From positions 1 through 53,502 of the forward strand of contig JAIYAM010000005.1 of NCBI GenBank assembly GCA_027489065.1: a stretch of 53,502 bases of DNA. Direction: 5' to 3'. Under the pieces are notes generated by a model, which searched no databases, was not told where the DNA came from, and saw nothing but the letters and a program-made list of their open reading frames with translations. Below, in pieces: positions 15,775 through 25,510 of this stretch. A program made the position numbers and the translations under genes. This DNA comes from Erythrobacteraceae bacterium. GTDB taxonomy: Bacteria > Pseudomonadota > Alphaproteobacteria > Sphingomonadales > Sphingomonadaceae. Position 1 is the stretch's first letter; every line of letters starts with the position of its first letter.

Positions 15775-16299
15775 ATGGTCGACAAGCACGAAATCAAGCG
15801 GATGATCCGGGTCGACCAGGCCGGCGAGTTCGGCGCGACCCGCATCTACGAGGGCCAGCTTGCCGTGATGGGCGACCGTGGGCCGCACTCGGCCGAGATC
15901 CGCCACATGGCCGCGCAGGAGGCCGAACACCGCGCGAAGTTCGATGCGCTGCTGGTCAGGCGCGGCGTCAGGCCGACGGCGCTGCATCCCTTCTGGTCGG
16001 CGGCGGGCTATGCGCTGGGCGCAGGCACGGCGCTGCTCGGGCCGGAGGCGGCGATGGCCTGCACCGCCGCGGTCGAGACCGAGATCGACAAGCATTACAG
16101 CGATCAGCTCGACAAGCTCGAGGCCACCGGTGCCGATCCCGAGCTTGCGGCAATGATCGAGGAATTCCGCGAGGAAGAGCGCGAGCACAAAGAATCGGCG
16201 CTTGCCAACGGCGCGGAGCGGGCCCCGGCCTATCCGCTGCTGGCGGGCGCGATCCGGCTGGGGTGTCGCATCGCGATCCGGCTGAGCGAGAGGGTCTGA
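15775..16299 (+). CDS. coq7: Demethoxyubiquinone hydroxylase
   Basis: This 174-residue di-iron monooxygenase hydroxylates demethoxyubiquinone in ubiquinone synthesis at the membrane surface. The family start MIRVDQAGEFGATRIYEGQLAV is intact. Iron ligands are visible in the E of GATRIYEGQ, EAEHRAKF, VETEIDKHY and EEREHKESAL. AAAGGAG lies 7-8 bases before the ATG, which settles the start, with a GTG three bases earlier as a minor alternative. It closes the co-directional run from proA and converges with tviB. Confidence 0.95.
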   Translation: MVDKHEIKRMIRVDQAGEFGATRIYEGQLAVMGDRGPHSAEIRHMAAQEAEHRAKFDALLVRRGVRPTALHPFWSAAGYALGAGTALLGPEAAMACTAAVETEIDKHYSDQLDKLEATGADPELAAMIEEFREEEREHKESALANGAERAPAYPLLAGAIRLGCRIAIRLSERV

Positions 16300-16335
16300 G
16301 CGCGAGGCCGCGCGGCCGGGCCGCAGGGGCGCAAT

Positions 16336-17625
<1,290 letters not shown>

Positions 17626-17723
17626 GCACGCCGGGATATCTTAACAGGACTCAATATTTCGCTAACCAGACGCAGGCTCTTGCGGCCGCTTCACCGCGGG
17701 TTCAGTCCACGCGCACTAGACAA

Positions 17724-17741
17724 GCCCCCTTGCGTGGGGGC
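17724..17741. repeat. Short perfect hairpin in the divergent tviB/17791 promoter region
   Basis: GCCCCC, loop TTGCGT, GGGGGC lies 49 bases before the start of the secreted protein gene. It may be an operator or a leader hairpin. Nothing else in the 165-base gap is recognisable. Confidence 0.4.
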
Positions 17742-17790
17742 ATCACCGGATGGTCACGCGCCCCGCGCACCGACAGAGGATCCACGCGCC

Positions 17791-18369
17791 ATGAAGCACC
17801 TGCTCGCACCTGCCGCTCTTGCCCTTCTTGCTGCCGCATCGGGCGCCAGCCCCGCCGCCGCGCAGAGCGCGAACGAGAAGATCAACATGGTGATCGCCTA
17901 TGACGCCTCGGAATGCCCGAAGGCGCAGCCAGGCGAAGTGGTGGTCTGCGAAATCCTCGTCGAGGCCGACCGTTACCGTATCCCGCAGAACCTGCGTTAC
18001 AGCGACTCGCCCGAGAACAAGGCCTGGGCGCGGCAGGTCGAGGAGATCAAGTATGTCGGCGATTTCGGCACGATGAGCTGCAGCCCGGCGGGCGCGGGGG
18101 GCTTTACCGGTTGCAACCAGAAGTTCATCGAAGCCGCCTACAAGGATCGCTCGGAGGCCGAGGGCGTGCGCTTCGGCCAGCTGATCGAAAAGGCAAGGGC
18201 GGAACGCCTTTCGACCATCGATACCGAAGCTGCCGCCGAGCAGGAGCGGGTCGAGATGATCGAACGCGAATACATGCAGCGGCTCGAGCGCGAGCGGGAC
18301 GGGACGCTGCCCGGCGAGGGCGAGAAGGCGCTGCCGAAGCCCCCGACAGACGAGAAGAAGCCCGGCTAA
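17791..18369 (+). CDS. Secreted sphingomonad protein of unknown function
   Basis: This 192-residue protein has a clear signal peptide (MKHLLAPAALALLAAASG, cleavage after AAAQ). The mature part contains CPKAQPGEVVVCEILVEADRYRIPQNLR, a pattern (two Cys around GE-VVC followed by RYRIP) that I recall in many unassigned secreted proteins of Sphingomonadales. A second Cys pair occurs in MSCSPAGAGGFTGCNQ, and the C-terminal third is a charged helix rich in E and R ending in a Pro/Lys tail. AGAGGA sits ten bases before the ATG. It overlaps the convergent epimerase gene by three bases at the stops. Four cysteines suggest periplasmic disulfides. No function can be assigned. Confidence 0.8.
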   Translation: MKHLLAPAALALLAAASGASPAAAQSANEKINMVIAYDASECPKAQPGEVVVCEILVEADRYRIPQNLRYSDSPENKAWARQVEEIKYVGDFGTMSCSPAGAGGFTGCNQKFIEAAYKDRSEAEGVRFGQLIEKARAERLSTIDTEAAAEQERVEMIEREYMQRLERERDGTLPGEGEKALPKPPTDEKKPG

Positions 18370-19379
18370 ACCCCGTAATAGTCGCGGTACCACGCCACGA
18401 AGCGCACCACGCCTTCGCGGAACGGGGTCTGCGGCGCGTAGCCGGTGAGCTCTTGCAGCAGCGAAGCGTCGGCCCAGGTTGCAGGCACATCGCCCTGCTG
18501 CATCGGCATGAAGTTCTTCACCGCCTCGCGCCCGCACTCGGCCTCGATCGCGGTGACGAAGTCCATCAGCCGCACTTTCTCGCCATTGCCGATGTTGACC
18601 ACCCGGTAGGGCGCGACCGGCGAGAGGCTGTCGCCTGCGGGAATGTCCTCCGGAGCCTCGGGCCGCACCGGCGCGGCGTCGATCAGCAGGCGGATGCCGC
18701 GCACCAGGTCGGTCACGTAGGTGAAATCGCGGAACATGTCGCCGTCGTTGTAGATGTCGATCGGCGTGCCCTCGAGGATGCCGCGCGTGAACTTGAACAA
18801 CGCCATGTCGGGCCGTCCCCACGGCCCGTAGACCGTGAAGAAGCGGAACATCGTGGTCGGCAGGTTCCAGAGATGCGCATAGGAATGCGCCATCGCCTCG
18901 TTCGCCTTCTTCGTGGCGGCGTAGAGGGTCAGCGGCGTGTCGACCTTCTGCAGTTCGGTGAACGGCATCTCGGTGCTGGCACCGTACACAGACGAGGTCG
19001 AGGCCATCAGCAAGTGATCGACCCCGAGCTCGCGCGCGCATTCCATGACGTTGAAGGTGCCGATGAGGTTCGCATCGACATAGGCACGCGGATTTTCGAG
19101 GCTGTAGCGCACCCCCGCCTGCGCGGCGAGGTGGACGATCACGTCGGGCTTCTCCGCCAGCGCCAGTGCATGGAGCGTCTCGAAGTCTTCGAGCACCCCT
19201 TCCGTGCAGCTGAAATGTGCGTGCTGGAGCAGCATCTGGTGACGCCGCTGCTTGATGCGCACGTCGTAGTAGTCGGTCATCCCGTCAAAGCCGACGACGC
19301 GGAAGCCCTCCTCCAGCAGCAATTGCGAGAGGTGGAAGCCGATGAACCCGGCCGAGCCGGTGACGAGAACGGTGCGCAT
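18366..19379 (-). CDS. UDP-glucuronate 4-epimerase-like SDR
   Basis: This 337-residue extended short-chain dehydrogenase starts with VLVTGSAGFIGFHLSQLLLEEG (NAD loop) and then FDGMTDYYDVRIKQRR, the block typical of UDP-glucuronate 4-epimerases (LspL/CapI/GAE group). The catalytic serine lies in STSSVYG and the Tyr-Lys pair in LYAATKKANE. RFFTVYGPWGRPDMALFKF is also diagnostic. It interconverts UDP-glucuronate and UDP-galacturonate or their N-acetyl analogues for surface polysaccharide. It follows fabI after 23 bases on the same strand and lies near tviB, so acidic sugar supply is a likely shared task. Confidence 0.9.
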   Translation of the reverse strand: MRTVLVTGSAGFIGFHLSQLLLEEGFRVVGFDGMTDYYDVRIKQRRHQMLLQHAHFSCTEGVLEDFETLHALALAEKPDVIVHLAAQAGVRYSLENPRAYVDANLIGTFNVMECARELGVDHLLMASTSSVYGASTEMPFTELQKVDTPLTLYAATKKANEAMAHSYAHLWNLPTTMFRFFTVYGPWGRPDMALFKFTRGILEGTPIDIYNDGDMFRDFTYVTDLVRGIRLLIDAAPVRPEAPEDIPAGDSLSPVAPYRVVNIGNGEKVRLMDFVTAIEAECGREAVKNFMPMQQGDVPATWADASLLQELTGYAPQTPFREGVVRFVAWYRDYYGV

Positions 19380-19402
19380 CGCGGTCCCCTAGCCCTGCAG
19401 GC

Positions 19403-20209
19403 TTAAGAAAGCGCGATATCCGGCGCGTCTTCCTGCTTCATGCCGACGACGTGATACCCCGCATCGACATGGTGCGTCTCGCCGGTCACGCCAGAGGCGA
19501 GGTCGGAGAGCAGGTAGAGCCCCGCCCCGCCGACATCGTCGATGGTGACATTGCGACGCAGCGGCGCGTTGTATTCGTTCCACTTGAGGATGTAGCGGAA
19601 GTCGCCGATCCCGCTGGCGGCGAGGGTCTTGATCGGCCCGGCGCTGATCGCATTGACGCGGATGTTGCGCGGGCCGAGGTCGTTGGCGAGGTACTTCACG
19701 CTCGTCTCGAGCGCGGCCTTCGCGACCCCCATCACGTTGTAGTGCGGCACGACCTTCTCGGCCCCGTAATAGCTCAGCGTCAGGATCGCCCCGCCATTCT
19801 CGGGCATCATCGCCGCCGCACGCTGGCTGATCGCGACCAGCGAATAGGCCGAGATGTTCATGGTGTTCAGGAAGTTCTCGAGGCTGGTGTCGACATAGAG
19901 CCCGCGCAGCTCGTTCTTGTCGGAATAGCCGATCGCGTGTACCACGAAGTCGAGCGTGTCCCACCGCTCCTTCAGGGCGGCGAAGGCGGCGTCGAGCGAT
20001 TCCATGCTCGAAACATCGCATTCGAAGGTGAAGTCGCTGCCGAGTTCCGCGGCGAGCGGGATCACCCGCTTTGCCAGCGCCTCGCCCTGATAGGAGAAGG
20101 CGAGCTCCGCGCCGTGCTCGGCCAGCTTCTTCGCAATGCCCCACGCCAGCGACTTGTCGTTTGCGAGCCCCATGATCAGGCCGCGTTTTCCTGCCATCAA
20201 ACCGTTCAT
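19403..20209 (-). CDS. fabI: Enoyl-ACP reductase (NADH), FabI
   Basis: This 268-residue enzyme catalyses the last reduction of type II fatty acid elongation in the cytosol and is the triclosan target. The divergent SDR signature is present: GLMAGKRGLIMGLANDKSLAWGIAK with no classic TGxxxGIG, AIGYSDKNELRG, and the Tyr-x6-Lys catalytic pair in LSYYGAEKVVPHYNVMGVAKAAL. The start at 20209 (MNGLMAGKRG) is the family norm. It lies between the YihY gene (6 bases upstream) and the epimerase (23 bases downstream), so it is part of a leftward operon beginning with the DnaJ gene. Confidence 0.95.
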   Translation of the reverse strand: MNGLMAGKRGLIMGLANDKSLAWGIAKKLAEHGAELAFSYQGEALAKRVIPLAAELGSDFTFECDVSSMESLDAAFAALKERWDTLDFVVHAIGYSDKNELRGLYVDTSLENFLNTMNISAYSLVAISQRAAAMMPENGGAILTLSYYGAEKVVPHYNVMGVAKAALETSVKYLANDLGPRNIRVNAISAGPIKTLAASGIGDFRYILKWNEYNAPLRRNVTIDDVGGAGLYLLSDLASGVTGETHHVDAGYHVVGMKQEDAPDIALS

Positions 20210-20215
20210 CGAGGC

Positions 20216-21103
20216 CTACTCCTTGGGTGGCTCTGCGGGCGCGGGCGAATCCACCAGCGCCAGCGCCGCGTTCAGCTGCGCGCCAATAACGAGGCCGAGG
20301 CCGACGAGCCAGAAAAACAGCAACGTGACAATGCTCCCGGCAAGGCTGCCATAGGTCACATCATAGGAAAAGGCGCCGCGCAGCACCACCGGCAGGGCTG
20401 CGGAAACCACCAGCCACCACACGGTGGTGAACAGCGCGCCCGGCCATTTGGGCCACTTCTTACCCCGATAGCGCGACGGGGTGAGGGTCAGGAACAGCAC
20501 CCACAAGGAGAGCGCAAGACCGATGCCGGGCACGATCCGCGACAGGCTCAGCGTGCCGATCCATTCGCCGAGCTGCGGAACCACGGCGACGATCACCTCC
20601 TGTGCACCGCCGATCAGCACCTGCGCGAACAGCGAGAGCATCAGCAGCACCACCGCGCCCAGGATCAATCCGGCCGAGAGCAGCCGGGTCCACCAGAAGG
20701 AGCTCGTGCTCTTGGTGCCATAGGCGCGGCGCAGGATGTCGCGGATCGTTTCGATCAGGCTCGAGACGGTCCACAGGCCCACCGCGCCGCCCACCCACAG
20801 CAGCCAGCCGGAACGCGCGTAGATCACCTTTTCGGCGACGGGGACGATGACGGTGGCGACCGAACTCGGCATCGCTCGGGCGACCGACAGGACGATCGTC
20901 TGCGCATTGTCGCGCCCGCCGATGATGTCGAACAGCGCTGCGCCCAGAATGAAGAAGGGAAAGATCGCCAGCATCGACAGGTAGGCAAGGTTGCCGGCAT
21001 GGATGAAGCCATCGGTGAAGGTGTTCACCGCGACACGGCGGGTGACCTGCCAGACCCGCGAGGCTGCGGCGGGCGCATCGTCAGGGGCGTCGCTGGCACT
21101 CAT
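20216..21103 (-). CDS. YihY/BrkB family inner membrane protein
   Basis: This 295-residue polytopic protein has six predicted spans. Landmarks include FTDGFIHAGNLAYLSMLAIFPFFILGAALFD near the start and the late motif AFSYDVTYGSLAGSIVTLLFFWLVGLGLVIGAQLNAAL, both diagnostic of the YihY family. The family was once called ribonuclease BN in error, and its function is unresolved. The C-terminus is a short acidic/proline tail. It sits 32 bases after the DnaJ-class gene and 6 bases before fabI. Confidence 0.9.
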   Translation of the reverse strand: MSASDAPDDAPAAASRVWQVTRRVAVNTFTDGFIHAGNLAYLSMLAIFPFFILGAALFDIIGGRDNAQTIVLSVARAMPSSVATVIVPVAEKVIYARSGWLLWVGGAVGLWTVSSLIETIRDILRRAYGTKSTSSFWWTRLLSAGLILGAVVLLMLSLFAQVLIGGAQEVIVAVVPQLGEWIGTLSLSRIVPGIGLALSLWVLFLTLTPSRYRGKKWPKWPGALFTTVWWLVVSAALPVVLRGAFSYDVTYGSLAGSIVTLLFFWLVGLGLVIGAQLNAALALVDSPAPAEPPKE

Positions 21104-21135
21104 CGGCTGGACCCTTCCGGCCTTGTTCGCACCCG

Positions 21136-22143
21136 TTACAGGCCGAACTTCTCGCGCGGGCGGGCGGTGTCGATCCAGCCATCGAGCCGCTGCTCGAGCG
21201 GGCCGAGATCGGTGGGGAGCTGGATTTCGAGCGTGACAAGCTGGTCGCCGCGTTCGTGCTTGCCGTCCACAAGCTTGGCATTCTTGCGCGTCCAGCCCTT
21301 GCCGGCAAGCCGCATCACCGTGCCGCTGGAACTGCCCGGCTTGATCGTGAGCATCACCGCGCCGTCAACGGTCGGGCACTTGACCTTGGCGCCGCGTACC
21401 GCCTCGTCGAGGGTGATCGGCAGGTCCATGCGGATGTTGTCGCCCTCGCGCTTGAAGAAGGGATGCGTGCCGACTTCGACCATCACGATCCCGTCGCCGT
21501 GGCCGCCCGCGCCGGGGTGGCCCTTGTCCTTGAGGCGCATCATCGTGCCGTCCTCGACGCCGGCGGGGAGCTTGAGGCTGATTGCCTTGCCATCGGCCAG
21601 CGTGATGCGCTGGTCGCGGCCGGCCGCCGCCTCGACGAAGGGCACCGCGAGGCGGTACTGGATGTCGGCGCCCCGCCGCATCGGAGGGGGAGGCGGCTGG
21701 CGGCCGAAGCCGCGCCGCGCGCCGCCCGGCTGCTGGTTCTTGCGTCCGCCGAACAGGCCTTCGAACAGGTCGCTGAGGTCGACATCCTCGCCGCCTCCGC
21801 CGAACCCGCCGAAATCGCCCGGTCCCGGACCGCCGCCGGGTGCCCCGCCATAGGCTCCGCCGCGCCCGTAGCCGCCCCCATTCCCACCACGCGCGCCCAT
21901 GCCCGCGAAGGGATTCGCGGGGTTGCCGTCGGCGTCGATCTCGCCCCGGTCATACTGCGCGCGCTTGTTCTTGTCGGAGAGGAGGTCGTAGGCGCGGGTC
22001 ACCTCGGAGAACTTCTCCGACGCGTTCGGCTTGTCCTTGTTGCGATCGGGGTGCAGCTCCTTGGCGAGCTTGCGATAGGCGCTCTTGATGTCCTGTTCGG
22101 ACGCCGTGCGGGGAACCCCGAGAGTGCTGTAGAGATCGCGCAT
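21136..22143 (-). CDS. DnaJ-class co-chaperone (CbpA-like, no zinc finger)
   Basis: This 335-residue type II J-protein has a J domain at residues 1-70 ([33 protein letters not shown], with the essential HPD), a Gly/Phe-rich stretch (about 75-165, [14 protein letters not shown]...) and two C-terminal beta-sandwich peptide-binding domains. It lacks the CxxCxGxG zinc fingers of DnaJ, so it is of the CbpA class. It would stimulate DnaK in the cytosol. It heads the leftward run YihY-fabI-epimerase and is divergent from pdxH with a gap of 201 bases, an arrangement familiar in sphingomonads. Confidence 0.92.
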   Translation of the reverse strand: MRDLYSTLGVPRTASEQDIKSAYRKLAKELHPDRNKDKPNASEKFSEVTRAYDLLSDKNKRAQYDRGEIDADGNPANPFAGMGARGGNGGGYGRGGAYGGAPGGGPGPGDFGGFGGGGEDVDLSDLFEGLFGGRKNQQPGGARRGFGRQPPPPPMRRGADIQYRLAVPFVEAAAGRDQRITLADGKAISLKLPAGVEDGTMMRLKDKGHPGAGGHGDGIVMVEVGTHPFFKREGDNIRMDLPITLDEAVRGAKVKCPTVDGAVMLTIKPGSSSGTVMRLAGKGWTRKNAKLVDGKHERGDQLVTLEIQLPTDLGPLEQRLDGWIDTARPREKFGL

Positions 22144-22344
22144 GGCGTATTAGCTAGGTGAGACAGTGGCCTTGTGCAAGCGCGCGCACGCGCCCTGATG
22201 CGCGCTGGCACGGATTCATCGACAGCGGCAGCCCATGCCGGGATCGACAAGCGGCGTTCCGGCTTCGCCCAACCGCCGGCTTGCGCCTTTCCCCTGCGTG
22301 CCTGCGTAGCTATGGGCCTTGCCGCAGCCACTGAGGAATGCCCG

Positions 22345-23013
22345 ATGACCGATGCCACCCCTCTCGACGACGCCCAGCTGGCGGATTCCGTCCTGCCCGC
22401 CGGCGCCGATCCCTTCGTGCTGTTCGAGGAATGGTTCGCTGCGGCGCAGGTGGGCGAGATCAACGATGCCAACGCCATGGCGCTCGCCACCGCCACGCCG
22501 GGCGCCGCGCCATCGGTGCGGATGGTGCTGCTCAAGGGGCATGGCAGCAGCGAGAACCCCGAGGGCATGGGGGGAGGCGGCTTCACCTTCTTCACCAACG
22601 CCCAAAGCCGCAAGGGCGAGCAGATCCGCGCCAACATGCAGGCAGCGCTGCTGTTCCACTGGAAAAGCCTGCGCCGCCAGATCCGCATCGAGGGCCCGCT
22701 GGTCGAGGTCTCGCCGGAGCGCGCCGACGCCTATTTCCACTCGCGCCCCTACAAGAGCCAGGTCGGCAGCGCCGCAAGCGACCAGTCCCGCCCCTTGCCC
22801 GAGCGCAGCGAGTACCTTGCGCGCGTGCAGGCGCTGTGGGCCGCGCACGAGGCGGAAGGCCGGGTGCCGCGTCCGCCGCACTGGACGGGCTTCACCCTGA
22901 GCCCGCGCCGCATCGAGTTCTGGATCGACCGCGACAACCGGCTCCATGACCGCCGCGAATTCACCCGCGAGGGGCCGGATGCGCCGTGGTCCGACACCCT
23001 TCTCTACCCCTGA
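22345..23013 (+). CDS. pdxH: Pyridoxamine 5'-phosphate oxidase
   Basis: This 222-residue FMN enzyme oxidises pyridoxine or pyridoxamine 5'-phosphate to pyridoxal phosphate. Family blocks are DPFVLFEEWFAAA, APSVRMVLLKG, FTFFTNAQSRKGEQIRANMQAALLFHWKSLRRQIRIEGP, YFHSRPYKSQVGSAASDQSRPL and the C-terminal FTLSPRRIEFWIDRDNRLHDR. GAGGA sits nine bases before the ATG at 22345. An in-frame extension to 22174 has no family sequence. An 11-base spacer containing the same TGAGGAATGCCC motif separates it from phzF. Confidence 0.95.
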   Translation: MTDATPLDDAQLADSVLPAGADPFVLFEEWFAAAQVGEINDANAMALATATPGAAPSVRMVLLKGHGSSENPEGMGGGGFTFFTNAQSRKGEQIRANMQAALLFHWKSLRRQIRIEGPLVEVSPERADAYFHSRPYKSQVGSAASDQSRPLPERSEYLARVQALWAAHEAEGRVPRPPHWTGFTLSPRRIEFWIDRDNRLHDRREFTREGPDAPWSDTLLYP

Positions 23014-23024
23014 GGAATGCCCTG

Positions 23025-23843
23025 ATGCCCCAGAAGATCCCCTACTGGCACGTCGATGCCTTCGCCGCGAAGCCCTTCGGCGGGAACCAAGCTGCTGTCA
23101 TGGTGCTCGAGGAATGGCTCCCCGACGACGTGCTTGTCGCCATCGGCGCGGAGAACCTCTTCGCGGAAACCGCCTTCGTGGTGCGCGACGCGACCGGCGA
23201 GGCGGATTGGGAGCTGCGCTGGTGTACGCCCACCTACGAGATCGCACTGTGCGGTCATGCGACCCTTGCCAGCGGCCACATCCTGCTGACGCGTGACGCT
23301 GAAGGACAGTCGCTCGAGCGGGTGACGTTCCGGACGCGCAAGTCGGGTGTGCTCGAGGTGGTCAGGGCAGGCGAGGGATACGAGCTCGCCCTCCCGGCCA
23401 TCCACACCGCGCCGGGCGAATACCCGGAGGCGGTCGCGCTGCTCGGTGCGCAGCCCGCCGAGGTGTGGCGCAACGACGCGCGCTACAACATCTTCCTGTT
23501 CGAGAACGAAGCGGCGATCCGCGCACTAAATCCCGATATCCGCGGACTGGGTAAGCTGGGCAACGACCAATTCATCTGCACGGCCCCCGGCGACACGACC
23601 GATATCGTCAGCCGCGTCTTCGTCCCCGGCGGCGGGGTGGACGAGGACAGCGTGACCGGCTCGGCCCACGCGGTGCTGACACCCTATTGGGCAAAGCGCC
23701 TCGGCCGCGAGAGCTTCACCGCGCATCAGGCGAGCGAGCGCGGCGGTGATCTGACGCTTAGGCTTGCCAAAGACCCGGCGGGCGACAAGGCGTGGCTCGG
23801 CGGGCCTTGCGTCACCGTGGTCGAGGGCAGCTTCTACCTATGA
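23025..23843 (+). CDS. PhzF family isomerase/epimerase
   Basis: This 272-residue protein has the two-domain diaminopimelate-epimerase-like fold of the PhzF family. The N-terminus YWHVDAFAAKPFGGNQAAVMVLEEW and the catalytic glutamate in ENLFAETAFVV (near residue 46) are intact, as are RWCTPTYEIALCGHATLA and DEDSVTGSAHAVLTPYWAKRLG. Only a few members act in phenazine synthesis and no other phenazine gene is near, so the substrate is unknown. It follows pdxH closely (11 bases) and its 3' end overlaps the convergent serine hydrolase gene by 10 bases. Confidence 0.9.
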   Translation: MPQKIPYWHVDAFAAKPFGGNQAAVMVLEEWLPDDVLVAIGAENLFAETAFVVRDATGEADWELRWCTPTYEIALCGHATLASGHILLTRDAEGQSLERVTFRTRKSGVLEVVRAGEGYELALPAIHTAPGEYPEAVALLGAQPAEVWRNDARYNIFLFENEAAIRALNPDIRGLGKLGNDQFICTAPGDTTDIVSRVFVPGGGVDEDSVTGSAHAVLTPYWAKRLGRESFTAHQASERGGDLTLRLAKDPAGDKAWLGGPCVTVVEGSFYL

Positions 23844-24973
23844 GGATAGAGTTCGAGGACGTCCGCCGCCTGTTGCAGCATCGGCGGGCGCTCCTCGGCA
23901 TCCGAATGCCCGAGCCTCACCAGCGTGACCCGCTGGCTGGGCGAAACCAGCACATATTGACCCATGTGGCCGATCAGCGAGAACAGGCTCTTGGGCGCGC
24001 GGTCCGGAAACAGCGAGGATTTCTCGCCCTCTGGGACGGGGCGATTCAGCCAGATCTGGAAGCCGTATTGCTGGCTTGCCGGGGAAGGCGTCACCATCGC
24101 CTCGACCCAGCGTTGCGGGACGAGCTGTTCGCCGGCGGGGGCGCGGCCCTTCAGCCGCAGGAACTCGCCGAACTTCGCCCAGTCGCGCGCGGTCGCGTGC
24201 ATCAGGCTTCCGCCGATCAGCGTGCCTGACGCGTCGAACTCGGGCACCATGCTCGTCATGCCGAGCGGGCCGAAGAGGCGCTGGTGAAGATAATCCGCCA
24301 CGGCCTTGCGCCGCGCTTCGGGCTTGCTGCTGGTGGTCAGCGCCCGCGCGGCGATATCGGCGAGGATCACGCTGGTGTTCGAGGAATATTCGAACTTCCT
24401 GCCCGGTTCGGCTTCGAGCGGCTGCTCCTCGGCCCACTTGGCCATGTTGTCGCGCCCGTCGAGGAACAGCATCCTGACCTCGCTGGATTCGTAAGGCGGG
24501 TTGCCGGCTTCGGTATGCCGCAATCCGCTGCGCATCTGGAGGAGATGGCGCAAAGTGATCTCGGCGCGCGGATCGCCGGGGCGCTGCCAGAGGGGGACGG
24601 GGGCGGGCTCGTCGAGCGCCAGCAACCCGTCCGAGACCAGCATCCCGATCAGCACGCCGGTCACCGTCTTGGCCATCGACCAGCTGATAAACCTCGTGTT
24701 TTTGTCGTAGCCCGGCCCGTAGCGTTCGGCGGCGAGCTTGCCGTCCGCCACCACTACCACCGCCCGGGTTTCGCCGAGGCCCGGCATCGCGAACAGATCG
24801 TCGATCTGGCGGGCGAGCTGGTCCTTGGGCGCGCCTGCATCCTTGGTCACGGCGGCCAGCGCCTCGGGCGACAGAGGCTGTTCCACCGGCGGCGCGGAGC
24901 CGCAGGCGGCGACCATGAGAAGGGCTGGCGCGAGGGCAATCACGCGATTATGGACGGCGGCGTTGAGGGTCAT
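23834..24973 (-). CDS. Serine hydrolase lipoprotein, beta-lactamase class C fold
   Basis: This 379-residue protein has the class C beta-lactamase/DD-peptidase/6-aminohexanoate-dimer hydrolase fold. The start at 24973 gives a lipoprotein signal ending in LLMVAAC, so it is probably a membrane-anchored periplasmic protein. The nucleophile motif SxxK is SMAK in TRFISWSMAKTVTG near residue 99, the second motif is the Tyr in FEYSSNTS, and QYGFQIWLN and SLIGHMGQYVLVSP form the C-terminal part. True beta-lactamase activity is unlikely since the KTG motif is not evident. Esterase or amidase activity fits better. It is divergent from the small membrane protein at 25009, with 35 bases between the starts. 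Confidence 0.85.
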   Translation of the reverse strand: MTLNAAVHNRVIALAPALLMVAACGSAPPVEQPLSPEALAAVTKDAGAPKDQLARQIDDLFAMPGLGETRAVVVVADGKLAAERYGPGYDKNTRFISWSMAKTVTGVLIGMLVSDGLLALDEPAPVPLWQRPGDPRAEITLRHLLQMRSGLRHTEAGNPPYESSEVRMLFLDGRDNMAKWAEEQPLEAEPGRKFEYSSNTSVILADIAARALTTSSKPEARRKAVADYLHQRLFGPLGMTSMVPEFDASGTLIGGSLMHATARDWAKFGEFLRLKGRAPAGEQLVPQRWVEAMVTPSPASQQYGFQIWLNRPVPEGEKSSLFPDRAPKSLFSLIGHMGQYVLVSPSQRVTLVRLGHSDAEERPPMLQQAADVLELYPHR

Positions 24974-25008
24974 CGCGCCCTCATTTCCCGAACCCTGAAG
25001 GCTTGGCA

Positions 25009-25362
25009 ATGGCGAAATCACCCGCGTCTGTAGGCAAGAGGCCCCGCTCGCGCTGGGGGCTGTGGCTGCTCGCCTTCATCGCGCTCGGCATCGGCGGCGC
25101 GGCTTGGGCGTTCCGCGAGCCGATCAACGGCTACGGCACCATCGCGTCTGCCTATTCGGCGCGGGTCGGCTGTTCGTGCCGCTACGTCGCGGGCCGCAGC
25201 CTCAAGGACTGCGCCAAGGACAAGCTGGCGGGCATGGAAGCGGTCACTCTGGTCGAGGATGACGAGGCCAAAAGCGTCACGGCGCGCTTCCCGCTGGTTG
25301 CCAGCGCGACCGCGACCTACCGCAAGGGCTATGGCTGCGTGCTGGAACCCTGGGAGGGGTGA
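25009..25362 (+). CDS. Small membrane-anchored protein with Cys-rich periplasmic part
   Basis: This 117-residue protein has a basic N-terminus, one membrane segment (residues about 17-36, GLWLLAFIALGIGGAAWAF) and a periplasmic domain with INGYGTIASAYSARVGCSCRYVAGRSLKDC and a final YRKGYGCVLE. Four cysteines in this spacing suggest two disulfides. I recognise the pattern as recurring beside or within sphingomonad serine hydrolases but know no function. The closely divergent serine hydrolase (35 bases) suggests a joint regulatory region and a shared role. It ends 18 bases before parS-2. Confidence 0.75.
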   Translation: MAKSPASVGKRPRSRWGLWLLAFIALGIGGAAWAFREPINGYGTIASAYSARVGCSCRYVAGRSLKDCAKDKLAGMEAVTLVEDDEAKSVTARFPLVASATATYRKGYGCVLEPWEG

Positions 25363-25380
25363 ATCAGTCCCCCACAGCAA

Positions 25381-25396
25381 TGTTTCACGTGAAACA
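25381..25396. promoter_or_regulatory. parS-2, ParB binding site
   Basis: TGTTTCACGTGAAACA is an exact 16-bp parS, identical to the site at 7697-7712, in the gap between the small membrane protein and the convergent mnmA gene. An 11-bp phased G-tract array follows it. Confidence 0.95.
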
Positions 25397-25406
25397 CGTC
25401 TGCTGA

Positions 25407-25494
25407 GGGGGGTCTGGAGGGGGTCTAGGTGGGGTCTGGCGGGGGTCTGGGCGTTATCAAACGCCAAGTATCGCCACTCTGCGCGGGGTCTGGG
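25407..25494 (+). repeat. 11-bp phased G-tract array beside parS-2
   Basis: G-tracts of 4-6 residues at 25407, 25419, 25431 and 25441 are each followed by TCT at 25413, 25424, 25435 and 25446, an exact 11-bp period. A further GGGGTCTGGG lies at 25485-25494, about four periods on. Between them is a perfect hairpin GGCGTT-ATCA-AACGCC (25450-25465). The orientation relative to parS is the same as at the first site. The first G-tract begins 10 bases after parS, against 21 bases at the first site, so they differ by one 11-bp unit. Confidence 0.85.
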
Positions 25495-25510
25495 CCGATA
25501 CGCCGATCGG

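Noticed and set aside
22144..22344. Possible riboswitch (pyridoxal phosphate or FMN) in front of pdxH
   Set aside because: No FMN element or other known aptamer pattern is visible. The region has only GC-rich short pairings.
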